DNA of 64,000 bases from Diphasiastrum complanatum (GCA_029204225.1 CM055111.1:24985874-25049873); one strand, 5' to 3'. Positions 46,721 through 59,965 are shown, counted from the first letter of the stretch. A program made the numbers and translations. The notes: generated from the sequence alone by a model not told the origin.

Positions 46721-47671
46721 TTGTTTAATTTTTATGCTCAAGCCCAATTCCATTAGGTAATGAGCATCCTGAAATCTGTTTATACTTATTCAGGAAAAAA
46801 AAAATACAACAAAAAAAATGAAGGAAGAAGAAGACTCAAACTTCCTTACAGAGTATCAAAAAATTCAGGATCGAATTTATTCCACCCAAGCCTTTTTTGA
46901 CCCAATGTTGATTTCATCAAAGAGAGATTTTCTAACCCTGGATCGGATCGGATCGAAGAAACAAATATTTGGGCGTCTTCAACCCTGGATAGGATCGAAT
47001 TGGGTCTAACTTTTCCGACTCTAGTTCACAGTGTATAGATCTGACCCTTTGTATGTTTTTGACCCTTTGTAAAATTTAATATTGTCAAACTCAAAATTTT
47101 ACGATCTGTATGGACTCAAAATTTGAGATTTTTTGATATCCAAAAACTTTAGAATTTTTCAATGCAATTTTTCGAGTCTTTGTATATTTTTCGATACTTT
47201 TAGAAATATGTCTCGCGTCACGACATTGACAGTCCACCTACTCCTGTACATACATTCACTGTAAAATGACGGCTACCTACTAGATGATGGATGTAGTTAA
47301 TTAAGTAGATTAATGTCAGTTTTCAATGTACTGATCATCTGGCTTCCAATCATCAAGAAAAATCTACATTGGAGTCAACGCACTGATCAGGTTATCATCT
47401 TGTAGGCGTTATGTTGTAATCCATGTAATCATCAATGAACTCAACTGAAGTTTGCTTTGAGTGCCTATAGTTTTGTGCCCAGTTTCATGCATTGTACTTA
47501 TGTTTTATAATATCAATTTGTTCATCGTTCCACTATTGTTCTGTTCTATTTGCGTATTTTAATATCTGATTCACCTTGAGCTCGATCTTTATCGGGTGAC
47601 TGCCACATTTCCGATCCACAACTACCTGCTCCACTTCCACTGTTCACCATGGTTTTCACCGATTTCCTATA
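46721..47671 (+). repeat. LTR of J, right-arm copy
   Basis: Mirror of 15155-16105, here on the plus strand, followed by the worn primer site TGATATTAGAGC at about 47672-47683. Confidence 0.75.
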
Positions 47672-47814
47672 TGATATTAGAGCGGGTGGCTCAGTAATCT
47701 GCATTTCAATTATAGATTCAATCTTGTTTCTACCAAGACTTCATCTCAACAAGTGCGCAGCCAAGAGTAATCTGCTATTGTTGTTTCTCTCAACAATATC
47801 GATACTATACCAGA

Positions 47815-50137
47815 ATGGATTTTACTTCTAGCTCCTCTCTGATTGACAAGCTCAATGGAGAGAACTACTATCTCTGGAAGTTCAAAATGAGAGTTATTCT
47901 ATTAGCCAAGAAACTGTGGGACATTGTTGATGGTACTGAAATCAAGCCAGAGGTTGATGCAAGTAGCATCACCAAATGGAGACAAAGAGATGGCAAGGCA
48001 TTTGCCTTAATCACATTGAACATTAGAGACTCCCAAATCAGTCATATCCGATCTACACAGATTGCTAAGGATGCTTGGGACATCCTAGCAACTCTCTATG
48101 ACATCCGAGATGTCACTTCTAAACTCCATATGAGGGGAAAAAAATTTCACTTTGAGGATGTCTGATGTAAACACTATTTCCAACCATCTCAATACATTCA
48201 AAAACTTTATGGAGCAGATGACTACAACAAGATTGAACATTGAAGATTCAGATGTAGTGATGGCTCTTTTATCGAGTCTCCCTGATGCCTATGGAACATG
48301 GGTCATGGCCATTTCGACCCAGCAGCAACTAACTTTATTTAAAGTCATCTTAATGTTGTTACAGGAGGAGATCGGAAGAAATTCGAAGTTGTCACTACAG
48401 CTGCCTACCTACAAAATCGATCCATCACTAAGGCCCTGAATGGCAAGACACCCTACGAGGTGTGGACTAGATCGAAGCCATCACTCAAACTTATTTGAGT
48501 GTTTGGTTGCATTTCCTATGTTCAGATCCCTAAAGATCTAAGAAAGAAGTTGGATGACAAGAGCAGAAAATCGATTTTCATTGGCTATTCCCTAGATCAC
48601 AAGGCATACAAGCTCTACAAACTGATCACTCAGAAGACCTTCATGAGCATAGATGTCATATTCATGGAAGACCAGTTTTTTGATCACAAGGGGAAGACTT
48701 CAAAAAAATCCGACCCAAGGATCAAACAGTCAAAATTTGATCTAAGGGTCAAAAATTCAAAATCCGATCCAAGGGTCAAAAATTCAAAATCCGATCCAAG
48801 GGGAACAACAAAAATTCAATACTGATTTGGACAATGAGTCAAAACCTCAATAGATCAAACATCATCAAAGGGTCAAAATTCAAGCCAGAAAATCAAATTG
48901 ACCCAAACAACCTCCATCCCGATTCATGGATGATTCGGCCTGCTACTTTGTGCAGGAACCAAACACAGTTTATGAGGCAATGACAACACCTGATGATGAC
49001 AAGTGAGAAGCTTCTATGGATGCAGAATTCAATTTTCTAATCGAAAATCAAACCTAGACTATAACTGAGCTACCAAAGGATCAAAATCTGATTCCATGCA
49101 AGTGGTTATTCAAGGTGAAGTATAATGCTGAAGGTAAAATAAATTGATACAAGGCCAGATTGGTAGCCAAAGGCTTCTCCCAGATTCCAGATCTGAATTA
49201 TTCTAAAACCTTTAGTCCTGTGGTAAAGCATGTTTCAATTTGTTTACTTCTTTTCTATGCAGCTGCAACCGACCTTGAAGTTCATCAAATGGACATCCAA
49301 ACTGCCTTCCTCAATGGCACCATTGAAGAGGAAATCTACATATCTCAGTCAGAAGGACATGAGCTGAAGGGTAAGGAGCACCTAGTGTGTAAAATTCACA
49401 AAGCTTTGTACAGTCTAAAATAGTCTCCAAAAGCCTAGTTTCAGAAGATTAATATTTTTCTAATCGAGAATGGTTTCATTCCAAACTCAACAGACTCAAA
49501 TGTTTATTTTAAGTCTATATCAGATTCATTCATAATTATCACTCTTTATGTTGATGACACGTTATTGTTTAGTAACAATTTAAATTTGTTGAAGGATACC
49601 AAATGCTTGTTAGCACAAGAGTATAGAATGACTGATATGGGTCTAGCACACTACTGTCTCGGAATTCAGATTTTTCAAATTCGACCCAACAGACAAATTT
49701 TCATCAGTCAGCAGAGATATTTCACCAATGTGCTTGGAAAATATGGAATGGCCGAGTGAAAACCGAGTCACTACCCACTCGATCCTGGTTTGAAGCTCTC
49801 AAATGAGCAATGTCCAAAATTCGAGTCAGAGAAGGAGGAAATGAAGCAGTATCCATCTCACTCCATAATCGGATCATTGATGTATGCTATGCTCTGCACT
49901 CGACCCGAACTTGCTTATTCAATCAGCTCTCTCAGCCTTTCTTTCAAACTCAAGTCCAATCCATTGGAAGGCTCTCATGAAAGTCATAAAATATGTCCAA
50001 GCTACAAAACACCTCAACATTTGCTATGGAGGCAACCAATATACTGTAGGGCAAGTAGTTATAGTCGTGAGCAGCCCTTCTGCCTGTCAAAGAGGGTTAG
50101 AACACTAGGTAGGTGCCTAACTATAACAAGTTGCTAA
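47815..50137 (+). pseudogene. Copia J gag-pol remnant, right-arm copy
   Basis: Plus-strand mirror of 12689-15011: Gag at 47815-48390, direct fusion to integrase C-terminus (NGKTPYEVWTRS, then VFGCISYVQIPKD), RT in broken frames at 49160-50137. It shares the gag-integrase deletion and the in-frame stops (for example before VFGCIS) with the left copy. Private changes include DASSITK for DAGSITK and YKLITQ for YNLITQ. Confidence 0.85.
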
Positions 50138-50765
50138 ATTTAGATGTATTTTATTCTTTCCTCTAACTCTACTCCACTTTTAGCACTACTCCCTCTAACT
50201 CTAGTTCAACTAACTCTAAACACAAGCATTCGACATCATTGAGAGTGAAAAGAGAAAGAGAAGAAGAGAAGAGAGAGGGAGAAAGAGAGAGAAGTGAGAT
50301 GGAGGTTAGCTCAAATGCTCAATGTCATTGCTTATGGAAAAAACCTTAACTAGTACAAAGCAAAAAGCATGGAAACTAGAAAGAACAAGCAAAACACAAC
50401 AAGAGCATAAGCAAGAGTGATTAGCAAATGAGAATGCTTGAGCTCTGAATTTAGTAGAGTCTCCTCCTCTCTATTAAACATGAAAATATGATACAAATGT
50501 TGACTTTTTATGGATGGGGAAGGCCCTTGCCCTTGTTTAAAGATTTTCTTTATGTTTACAGATTCAATTCTTTAGAATCTGCTACAACTTCTGCTTCTTC
50601 TTTTTTATTCTATTTAAATATTATGTTTCTTGTTCTTCTGCCTATCAGTAGAGACTACGGGCTTTTCTTGATGATTAACCTGTTTATTTCAAGGCCCAAA
50701 TGAGGCATAGGAAATTGATAAACATTGTAGTAAATGTCCTGCCTGTCAGAGGACGACTTAGGGTA
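50138..50765. other. Unassigned sequence, right-arm copy
   Basis: Mirror of 12061-12688, with the purine-rich tract at about 50240-50300. No gene supported. Confidence 0.35.
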
Positions 50766-51768
50766 GTCATTCTTGCACTGAAATCACATGCTTCAAATCA
50801 AACATGTAGATCATGCATTCAACCAAGAAATCAGCATGTAGAGTGGTCGAAATGCCATGAAATCCTACATTACTTGCTGCAAAACGAAATGAATCAGATC
50901 CTAACAATCTAAAACTGAACTAACATATACATTCTACCTAAATGCAAGAAACAAGAATCAAGAAACAAAGACTAACAACATTTTGACAATCCAAAGATCA
51001 AGAAACACTCATTTCTTGATTCTTGGACAACCCAAGAACATCAAGAACTGAATTGTAAGAGGATAATACAAGATTTACACCACAAATCTAACCTATTTGG
51101 TCTACCTGAATGCTGATTCCTATATTAATCCACAAGAAAACAAGAAATCTAATCCACAACTATAATCCACAACCACACACAAAGGGAATGCTTCTTGGTT
51201 TCCAAGGGAGAGCCTCGAACCCGAGATACACACACAAAGGGAATGGAAGGGCAAGATCATTAATGCATCACTGAAGAAACAAGAATGATCAAGGAGCTCA
51301 AGAATGTATCAAAACTTGTGGAGGATCTTCTCATTTTAGCATAGAGTTAATACATTTACAAAAAGCTTCTCTTCTACAAAGAGGAGTCTCTTAAATAAGC
51401 AAGAGAGCTCCTTAGGTGGCATCCTAGTGGCATTTCCACATTACACAAATTACAAGTGGAATTATGCTCTCCACTAGAGGTCACCATCAAAAGGTGGCTC
51501 ACTCTACTTTCTTTCAGAGAGGTCTACTTGCATTTATTACATTAGCGTAGAAATACTAGTTCCTACATGGTCATTTCATCTTTCGAGATTCACCATGAGG
51601 CTCACACAATTCCTACTTGACAGTATTAACTAGTATTCCTTGACTCTAATACTTGGCTCTCAGTCTTCGTTCATCTCATCTTCTTAGAGACCTCCTCGGT
51701 CTAAGGTGAGAGGTGCTCTTGGGTAGCTCTTGCTGAGTATCTTGGGGATTTGTCAAAATCAGCCAACA
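50766..51768 (-). repeat. LTR family M, right-arm copy
   Basis: Mirror of 11058-12060, start TGTTGG complement at 51763-51768, with the same extra ~55-bp segment near 51180-51240. Confidence 0.6.
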
Positions 51769-52239
51769 TCATCCCACCCCTAATGTGTTGCAGGACCCAT
51801 TGCAACTCATATTGAATGATGTCGCTCCGCATTGGCATCTTTGATTGTCACTTGGAAAAGCATAAATCCTCGTTTGCTTGCATAAAACCAAGTGCTTATT
51901 GCTATCTATCTTTATCACAAAAATTGTTTACCGCAATTGTCTCATTTCAACCAAAATGTCCTATTGCTGCAAATGGTTAACATTCTCAAAACCTGGAGAG
52001 CTCTCAACAGCTTCACAACTCCACATGCTTGAGTGCTTTCTCTTTGTCTTTTTTGCATCTGCCATGGATGGTTTCACTTCTAGTTTCTGGGCAGATTCTA
52101 ACTTCTGGGAGGTTTTATCCTCCATTTTCTTATGGGCATTTTCTTAGCTCTTCTCTCAGTTGAAGTTTCAGTCTCAAGGGAAACCTTCAATCGACAGGTT
52201 GCACAAATCTTGGTTAACAATCTTCAAGGAAATGGACTC
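51769..52239. other. Unassigned sequence, right-arm copy
   Basis: Mirror of 10587-11057. The polypurine-like tract next to LTR M is retained. No gene supported. Confidence 0.35.
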
Positions 52240-52866
52240 ATCAACACATTGGTGGTAGGAACAGATTTAGATAGATGGTTTGGTGGTGGTAGGGAAACAT
52301 GATGAAGGCTTGGTGGAAGGGTGAAGGGACTGATAGTTCTACAGTTGTAGCCTTGGACCTTGCAATGTCGAGCTTTGACCACCACTTGTTGGGTGTGGAG
52401 CTTGCTATATTTTTCAAGTTCACGGTTGTCTGCATCTTTTCTTTTTCTGTAGCTCTTTCTTCCTTTGATCCATTACTTTTGGATCTCTTCAGGCTTCATA
52501 GGAGGAGATTCAACTATCATTGCTCCAAAGAGTCTCTTTTGATCAAGATCGATCTGACTCATTTGTTGCTTAAGCTTTGTTCTTTTCTCCTCAGCTTCTT
52601 TGCTTAATTTATTTTGTTGCTTCACCTGCTTTCTTAGATCTCTTTTTTTGGCTAACCAACCAATGTAGGTGGTAGTTGGTCTCCGTAGGAGTACATTTGC
52701 AATGATCTCTTAGCCACTTCGGTAAGACTATCAAGGTCTAAAAATTGGAGATTTCTTAGATGAACAATGGTATGATGGCAAACAGATAGATGGAAGGTAG
52801 GATGGTGGTGATGGCATCAGTAGATGGTGTGGGCGATAGGCATGAGAATGGATGCCTAAAGATTGA
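52240..52866 (-). repeat. Direct repeat copy 2, right-arm copy
   Basis: Mirror of 9960-10586. Because copy 1 of this repeat lies left of 9080, it has no counterpart on the right. Confidence 0.7.
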
Positions 52867-53747
52867 ACAAATTTTAACTAAATTTGTCTCGATCTTGCTG
52901 TAGTTGACTCAAAAACTAATATGACAATGAGATCCAAGAATCAACTCTAACGTGACATGTATTTTTGAGAGTTGGAGTATGCTCAAATATTCTAAACTCT
53001 GTACAAGGTGATCTGAAGATGGATAGATGAATGAAAATGTGTTCTTGAGATACTCTATGGAAGACTCTCATGCAGTAGCTATTTTTCATGCAAAAAATCA
53101 CACAAAAAGGATGAAGAGGAACAAAGAAATAAACGAATGGTATAGAGAGTGAGAACTGTAGGGCACTTGTCGAACAAAACTTTTATTCATCAACCTTAAT
53201 AATTCACCTTGACAACTACAATATCCCATTGGTCTTGTAATGAGAAAAATGCTGATATGCCCTTGGCAAAAATAAGGCAGGGTTGGTGACACTAAAATCT
53301 ACCATCATGGATATTGTAAGATATGACTTGAAAGGTATGGTAGGAGAAGATACTATTCCCATTAGTATCTTTCGAATCATGAGATTCGTAAAATGAATCT
53401 CTGTTAGATTTTCGATTCTCAGATTTGGTTTGTTATATGCAGTGGTTGAAAATCTTGTCAGAAAATGGAAACACATATAGATTTGAGGTTGGAGGAGTGG
53501 AAATAAAATGCCAATTCCCTGGGGAGTGTGCTCTTGTTTGGGAATAGTAGCAAATGATGGAATATCGATTTCTCTTTGTCTTGCAATAACTCATTTCATA
53601 TAATGTCTATGTTCGATTATCGATCTAGTAAATGTCATGGTAATGTAGAAGTTCTCAAGGAACTTCTCGATTGAGCAGCAAGTTTAATTGTTGGTTGGTA
53701 TGGTGCTCGTGTGGTGTTGTCGTGAGGACCTTGTCGTGATTCATAAC
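52867..53747. other. Unassigned sequence and end of right arm
   Basis: Mirror of 9080-9959. The last ~110 bp correspond to the end of the gag-like frame. Visible differences include CFHFLT for SFHFLT and MMVDFS for MMEDFS. Confidence 0.4.
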
Positions 53748-56274
53748 ATTCCTTTGAGGTCTCTCAACAAGCAACCAAGTTTCATTCTCAATCAAGGCAT
53801 CATACTCATCCAACATAGCTTTATACCATTCTTTGGAGTTCAATGCATCTTCAACATTAGACGGTTCTTCAAAACTAGATAAAGCATAAGAAGTGGATGA
53901 GATACCCTCAACTTGCTGTCCTTTGCCTTGATATGTGAGCCTTGATGGCTCCACTTTTGCCCTTGAAGATCTCCTTGGTGTGATAGGTTGGGTTGGTGCT
54001 TGCTCCTCCATGAGCTCCTCCTCAAAACCAAGATCTTGCTCCTCGGCCATCTTCTTCTTGGAGCACTTGAGCCTTCTTCAAGCATATGCATATGATGTTC
54101 ATCAAAGATGACATCCCTTGAAACAACAAATTTGTTCAAGGATGGGAGATAGACTTTGTAGCCCTTGCTTGAGCTTGCATATCCAAGCATGATCCCTCTT
54201 GTGGAAGATGGATCCTCCTTGGTTCTTGTTTCCAATGGCACATGCACATAACATATACACCCAAAAACTTTCAAGTGATTAAGATTGGGTTTCTTTCCAT
54301 ACAACATCTCATAAGGAGTTTTGCCTTCAATTGCTTTGCAAGACACCCTATTCATCAAGTAGTTTGCACATACAAGAGACTCACCCCAAAAGGATTTGGG
54401 CAAACAAGCATCTAATCTTAAAGCCTTAGAACATTCACATAATGTTCTATTCCTTCTTTCAGCAACTCCATTTTGTTGAGGAGTGTAAGGACAAGAAGTC
54501 TCTTTCTTGATCCCTTCCTCCTCACAAAAGGCCTTGAACTCATTGGAGATGAATTCTCCACCATTGTCACTTCTAAGAATCTTGATGCTATGATTATGAT
54601 GCTTTTTCACAAACAACTTGAACTTTACAAAAGTATCAAATACTTGAGACTTGAAGGAAAGTAAGAACACCCAACAATATCTTGAGTAGTCATCAATGAA
54701 GGTTAAAAACATGGATGAACCTCCATTAGATTTGGTGTTAGCAATGTGCACATCCGAGTGTATGAGTTCAAGAGGATGAGATGACTTTGTGATGGAGTTA
54801 GGAAACACCTTCTTATGTGCCTTGGATAAGGCACAAGCTTCACAAACCTTGTCTTCCTTCCCAATAGACCTTGGTAGGCCTAAAGCATACTCCTCCTTGA
54901 TCATAGCCTCCATGGAACCCGAGTTGACATGTCCAAGTCTTTTGTGCCATAAAGTAAAGGTAGATATCTTGCTCTTCTCGGCCAACATGACAACGTTAGT
55001 ATCCACAAATGCATCCAGCTTATATAGTTTGCCAAGTCTAGTGCCCTTAGCCACTATCTTACCCTTCTTCTTGATGAAACATTCATTTGAAGCAAAGTCA
55101 ACATTGAAACCATTGTCTACCATTTGGCCAACACTTAGTAGATTCTTTGTTATTGTAGGAATGTACAAAACACCTTCTATGTTGATCTTTTTGGAAGATC
55201 CTAAGCAAAGGGGAATGCTACCAACTCCTTCAATCTTACAAGCTTCATCATTTGCTGTATAGATAGACTTAATAGGTCCATCATAAGATAACAGAGAAGA
55301 GAAAAACTCCCTTTTACTAGTCATGTGTGAACTAGCACCCGAGTCAATCCACCAAGGATCTTCTCCTTTGAAGCTTGTTGAAGAAAATATGGACATCATG
55401 AGAGAGTCCTCATGTGAACTCTCCTCCTCCTCCTCTTTGCTCATGTTGGCTTGGCTTTGATCTTGCTTCCTCTTGAAGCATTCCGAGGCATAATGCCCCA
55501 TCTTGCTACAATAGTAGCACTTCACCTTTGATTTGTCCTTCTTGACTTTGGTGGTTGACGGAGATGCCTTTGGGGGTCCTTCTTGATCCTCAAGCTTTGT
55601 AGACTTCTTGAATGTTGATCCTTTGCCTTTGGACTTGCCTTTGCCTTTGGTGAAGAGAGCTTGGTCATCTTCACCTTGGATGGAAAGCCTATCCATCCTC
55701 TCTTGCATTTGGCTCCTTCTTGATTCCTCGGCCATGAGTGTGCCTTGGAGTTCTTCAAGTATGGGTAGCTTACCCATAATTGCATATCCCTGAACCAAAT
55801 TGTCAAATTCAAAGCTTAGTCCATTCAATATGAGTTGAACAAGCTCTTCATCCTTGATAGGGTCACCTATAAAGGCTAGCTCTTTGTTCAATTCCTTTAC
55901 TCTTAGGACAAAAGTATGTGCACTCTCTCCTTGCTTTTGATAGCTTCTATAGATTTGATTCTTCAAAGCTAACATTCTAGTTTGGTTCTTGGATTCATAG
56001 ACCTTTTGCAAAGTCTCCCAAGCATCTTGAGCTGAAGTGCAATCTCCTACCTCTCTTAAGAGTTCATTTGCAACATTCTTTTTTATGCAATGTAGTACAA
56101 CATTGCACCTCTTGATGTATTTGGCTTTTTCTTGAGGATGAATAGGTTCACCCTCCTTACCATTTACAATTTCCATCAGATCTTGATAGATTCCATTCTA
56201 ACTTTCCATATGGAATAGTTAGTTTTGTTGAGCCTTTCATTAGTATCCAAAAGATATGCATTTATAGATGCCAT
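53748..56274 (-). pseudogene. A-family gag-pol, truncated and frameshifted (element F)
   Basis: The start ATG at 56274 is followed by a 10-bp deletion near 56180-56192 that breaks the Gag frame. From 56176 it is open through zinc knuckle, protease DSGASSH, HHCC and the DD35E core. At about 54050-54060 the same 7-bp deletion seen in C shifts the frame (APRRRWPRS). The restored-frame segment 54050-53748 covers residues 748-847 (QAPTQP, VERPQRN) and then runs into unrelated arm sequence. Confidence 0.9.
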
Positions 56275-57083
56275 CTAGTCTCCTAATCAAGGACTTGACA
56301 CAAATGAAGGTTACTTCTATTGATTTGATTGAAGGTCTACCTTATCCCACTTCTTAGGGACCTGAAAAGATCAGTAATAGACTTCCTATAAAGATCTAAG
56401 AATGATCTCTAACAAAATCAAATCATAGAATACTAGAAACAATGCACTTGCTTGATTGAAGTAGACAATACTAGTAGAATTGCCCCTCTTTCTATAAAGA
56501 ACATTAAAGCTTCCAAATGATCTGATCAAGAGTGATATCAGCAACCTAATATACTTCCAAAATCACTTGTAAAAGATCTAAATGGAACTTAATGAGGATG
56601 CAACACAATCTACTATCCAATCACAAGCAAAAAATGATCAAAATTGATGAAAAATTGATCTAATTTGGTGCATAGGTCAAGCAATGGTTGGACTGAACTA
56701 AATCACTTTAGGAGGTGTCTACTACACCTTAGAATAGCCTTGAAGAGTCCCCAAAACTCTGATCTTCCCTCTCCTTGAATGCTAGAAAGCCTCCTCTATG
56801 AAATCACCTCCAAAACTTGCTTAGAAATCAATGCTTGGAGCAAGCAAAACTTGCTATCTTGGTAATGTGAATTGAATTCAACTTTGCCTCTGGTTTTAGA
56901 CACCTAAACACCTGCAAATGAAGTCACACAACACCAATCTCCAATGTATTTGACTCACTTTGAGTTCTAGAATCAATACTAGATGCTAAGATCCAATCTA
57001 CACAACATTTAGATCAAAAATTGTGATCAAATTGAATTAAAACCAAGGATTTAGCTCATTTCAGCCTTTAGGCTCTGATACCA

Positions 57084-57765
57084 TGTAAAAATTACAGCAA
57101 ATAAGGATCCTAAAACACTTGAAATGATGAGGGAAACAATAGATTATGATTTTATAAGATTAGCACAAGTTGAACCATCAAAATCCATCAAAAATCTATG
57201 CTTGAACCTCACTAAATGGCCCAAATCCTTGAAGAAGGCTTCACACGTGTGAAAGTACGGCCTCCCACAGTCTGAGTACTGTACACCAGACCTACATTCA
57301 ATCCTATAGTCATTAGTAATCACAAGTACTCAAACAATTATGAACATAGAGAGCAATTGCACCATTATGAGAGGAAAAACATGAAATTGCTTGATTGATT
57401 TTGGTGAGATATCATCACCTATATATACATGATCCATCACGGTTTTGGGCAGGTATGAGTAGCCCTAAACCTATCCCTAATGCTAATTTTGGTGGATCTT
57501 TCATCCCTACCAAGTTAGGGTTGGAATCTTGGAGATCCCTCAACAATGCAAAAATTACCAAAAATAGCTCTTATTTTTTCTCCCTTGTATCTAAGCATAA
57601 TTTGGACTCATTCCAAAGGTTCTAACACTTAGGTCTACTTGAGAACATCCTTATGAATGGAATCCTATGCTATTTGGCACGTGTGACAAGCCACATCATG
57701 ACCATCTAACTATTTACAAGTCATATGACCAAAACTAGTCAAGCTAGAATTGTGAATTTTTAACA
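57084..57765 (-). repeat. 5' LTR of element F, PBS at 57071-57083
   Basis: 682 bp A-family LTR on the minus strand, palindrome at 57240-57253, bounded inside by GGCTCTGATACCA (the complement of TGGTATCAGAGCC). Confidence 0.93.
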
Positions 57766-57903
57766 AAATTTACTTTAAATTTACTATAGTATTGGAAATT
57801 GCCAAAACATTTGCATTTTTATTATTGGGAATAAAGTAAGCAATTAAAGTCACTGATTCACAAAAAGAAACTACAAATTCTCAAATTGGAATAGTGTAAA
57901 GAA

Positions 57904-58542
57904 TCACCTTAAATTCACAATTTTGAAAAATGTTTTCATTATTGGTCGTAGTAGCATACTAGCCAAGTTGGATAAGAGTTGGAACATTAGACGTAGGCTA
58001 AAATCCCTGTTGCAACGGATTAGTAATATCTTCAACTTGATCAGCAGCTTACAATGGAAAATACATGTAGAAGCTAGCCAATGGCAAACTACACATGAAA
58101 TTACCATAAACCATTTCATTTGACAGGAGTGATCGTTCACTACTTCTGCGCTTTGTTGAGAAACTGGACATGGATCTTTGCAAACCAAATACAGATTGTA
58201 CTTGTTCGTCAACACTTCTGCAACACGTAAATTTTCTCAATGATTACACATCTCGGATCTGTTAATATCTACGGCTAACCCACAAAACAATTTACATTTG
58301 TCGCAAATGGCTTCCTGGCTCTCACAGCCTGGAAAATGACGAGAAATATTCATGCTATTGTCTGTCTTTGCACTTGCCTCTGGATGTCCCAGGGCAAGCC
58401 AAGGCAAATAGACCAAGCTCAGGGAGGCCAGCGCAAACAGACCGCAGATTGAAATCTCAATCAGTACATTGAGTGCATCTTTATTCAAGCTAAAAGGCGA
58501 TGGATATCTTAGACAAATCATGTTTACGATTTTAGTGTCCAC
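57904..58542 (-). pseudogene. Unrecognised Cys-rich, possibly membrane-associated protein remnant
   Basis: On the minus strand two open stretches, 58542-58237 and 58236-57904, are in the same frame and separated by a single TGA at 58237-58239 (213 codons in all). The first has a hydrophobic segment (ISICGLFALASLSLVYLPWL) and a Cys-rich part (CESQEAICDKCKLFCG). The second has CKDPCPVSQQS and a second hydrophobic segment (WFMVISCVVCHWLAST). The arrangement is plausible for a small membrane protein exon. I do not recognise the family. It could be a worn single-copy gene or part of a larger spliced gene. Confidence 0.4.
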
Positions 58543-59355
58543 TAAAGTGACCAGCTTGTAGCTGAATACGTGCTGCGCCCTGTTGAAATCGTATCAAAGA
58601 AATGTCAATGTGATATGGCATTGTGTGTTGGATCTCCTATAATTGGATTCAATTCTTCATTGTCTTCAATGGTTCTTCCCACATTTTTTGGATGACTTTT
58701 TTTTCGAAAAAAAAGTCAAATCTTGGTTTCATGGATGTTGATAAAGATTTTGTAAATAGCCCATGTTTTTAAGCACCATAATGCCATTTCAACAACATTT
58801 CTATCTGAAAAGAATGTAATTGCCCAATTGCATATTTTGTTTGGTATGAATATGTTGTGAGGATAAGCCTTTACTGAATTTTGAAACAAACTATTGTACA
58901 TTTTTTGGCAGGTGGGTTCCTTAGAGTGTTGCTAAGACACTTCTTGATAGGCAATCATATACATGACTTTCAAAACACTAGCATTGGCTTTTTTGGCACA
59001 AAAGCTATGCAAGAAACTTCCTGTGTTGTAAATGATATCAATATGAGTATCAAATGAAAGTGATGCAAAACTTGTGCAAGATAAAGGTCAACACCAACAA
59101 ACTCAGTTTGAAGGTTTGAAAGAGCTCTTGGTTTCTAAGGCTATGGAACCTAAGGACACTTTTGAATCTTTGAGTAATATACCATTACGATATAATGGCA
59201 TGTTACTAAACGCTTGGGCAACCATCTGCGCAAGTGTAGATAATTGCCTAGGCACCAATGACAGGATTTCAACGTGACTTCTATTCACACTGCTCACCTA
59301 TGGATTCACCCAAGGATTCAAAGCTTCGAAACCACAAAGGGGAAGGGAAACTTTG
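58543..59355. other. Unassigned region with a 26-bp palindrome
   Basis: A perfect 26-bp palindrome (TGAC, eight T, CG, eight A, GTCA) lies at 58693-58718. Between 59050 and 59277 a plus-strand frame (GLKELLVSKAMEPKDTFESL) looks protein-like but is unrecognised and short. Nothing else is supported. Confidence 0.35.
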
Positions 59356-59359
59356 TGAA

Positions 59360-59673
59360 AGATTTGAGATTCATTTAGATCCAAACCTACAATTGATCTT
59401 TGGTTACAAAAACAAGCAACTCACCAATCTTGCTAATGTAGAAAATCAGCATCTCCACTAAGATTGAGATGCAAACTCTAATAGATCTTGATCATACATG
59501 AACCAGAACATAAAATAATGTTGTTGTCCATACAATAACAGTAAGCTATTGTATTTCACAGGTGTGGATCTGAAAATAGCATTTATTGAGCATTCTACAC
59601 ATAGAATTGCAAGATATCACAAGAATAGTGCACCAATGGATAGTAGAACCCAAGAGAACCATGTATAAGCATG

Positions 59674-59731
<58 letters not shown>

Positions 59732-59950
59732 CTCTCTTTCCACAAGTTACATCCTTTTTAACAGGTCCAAAACCTAAATTGCCACTTGGTTTCCCTCTAA
59801 TATGAAAAACCCTACTATTTTTGGGACTAGATTCAATATACTCAACATTCAAATTTGAATCTACTCAAACTCGACTTTTACATTTCTCACACTTTCAAAA
59901 AGTGTTTATTCAAATACTTTTAGACTAATATAACTTTGAAAAGTCAACCT
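59360..59950 (-). repeat. H-family LTR, diverged copy
   Basis: It matches 613-1180 in the same orientation with many substitutions (shared 'tctacacatagaattgcaag', 'gtttattcaaat' and 'ctaatataactttgaaaagtc'). It carries a (GA)n expansion at 59677-59727 where H has only a short purine run. Its far end is replaced at about 59950 by the PBS-bearing edge of element G. Confidence 0.7.
59677..59727. repeat. (GA)n microsatellite, about 25 units
   Basis: Uninterrupted GA dinucleotides inside the H-family LTR. Confidence 0.97.
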
Positions 59951-59965
59951 CAAGCTCTGATACCA

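Larger units (their letters stand above)
46275..53747 (-). repeat. Right arm of the 7.5-kb inverted duplication
   Basis: Reverse complement of 9080-16551, with small differences such as N/D, E/K and P/S changes in the J fragments. At 53747 it stops within CATAAC and joins A-family pol (ATTCCTTTGAGG) with about 2 bp shared at the junction. At 46275 it continues into the 5' LTR of C, as the left arm continues into A. Confidence 0.95.
53748..57765 (-). mobile_element. 5' part of an A-family copia element (F, part of former element X)
   Basis: On the minus strand: LTR 57765-57084, PBS, gag-pol to about residue 847, then an abrupt jump at 53748 into the inverted-repeat arm. There is no RT, RNase H or 3' LTR. 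The five bases outside the LTR (AATTT on the minus strand) match those beyond the 3' LTR of C, so F and the 3' part of C appear to have been one element. Confidence 0.92.
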
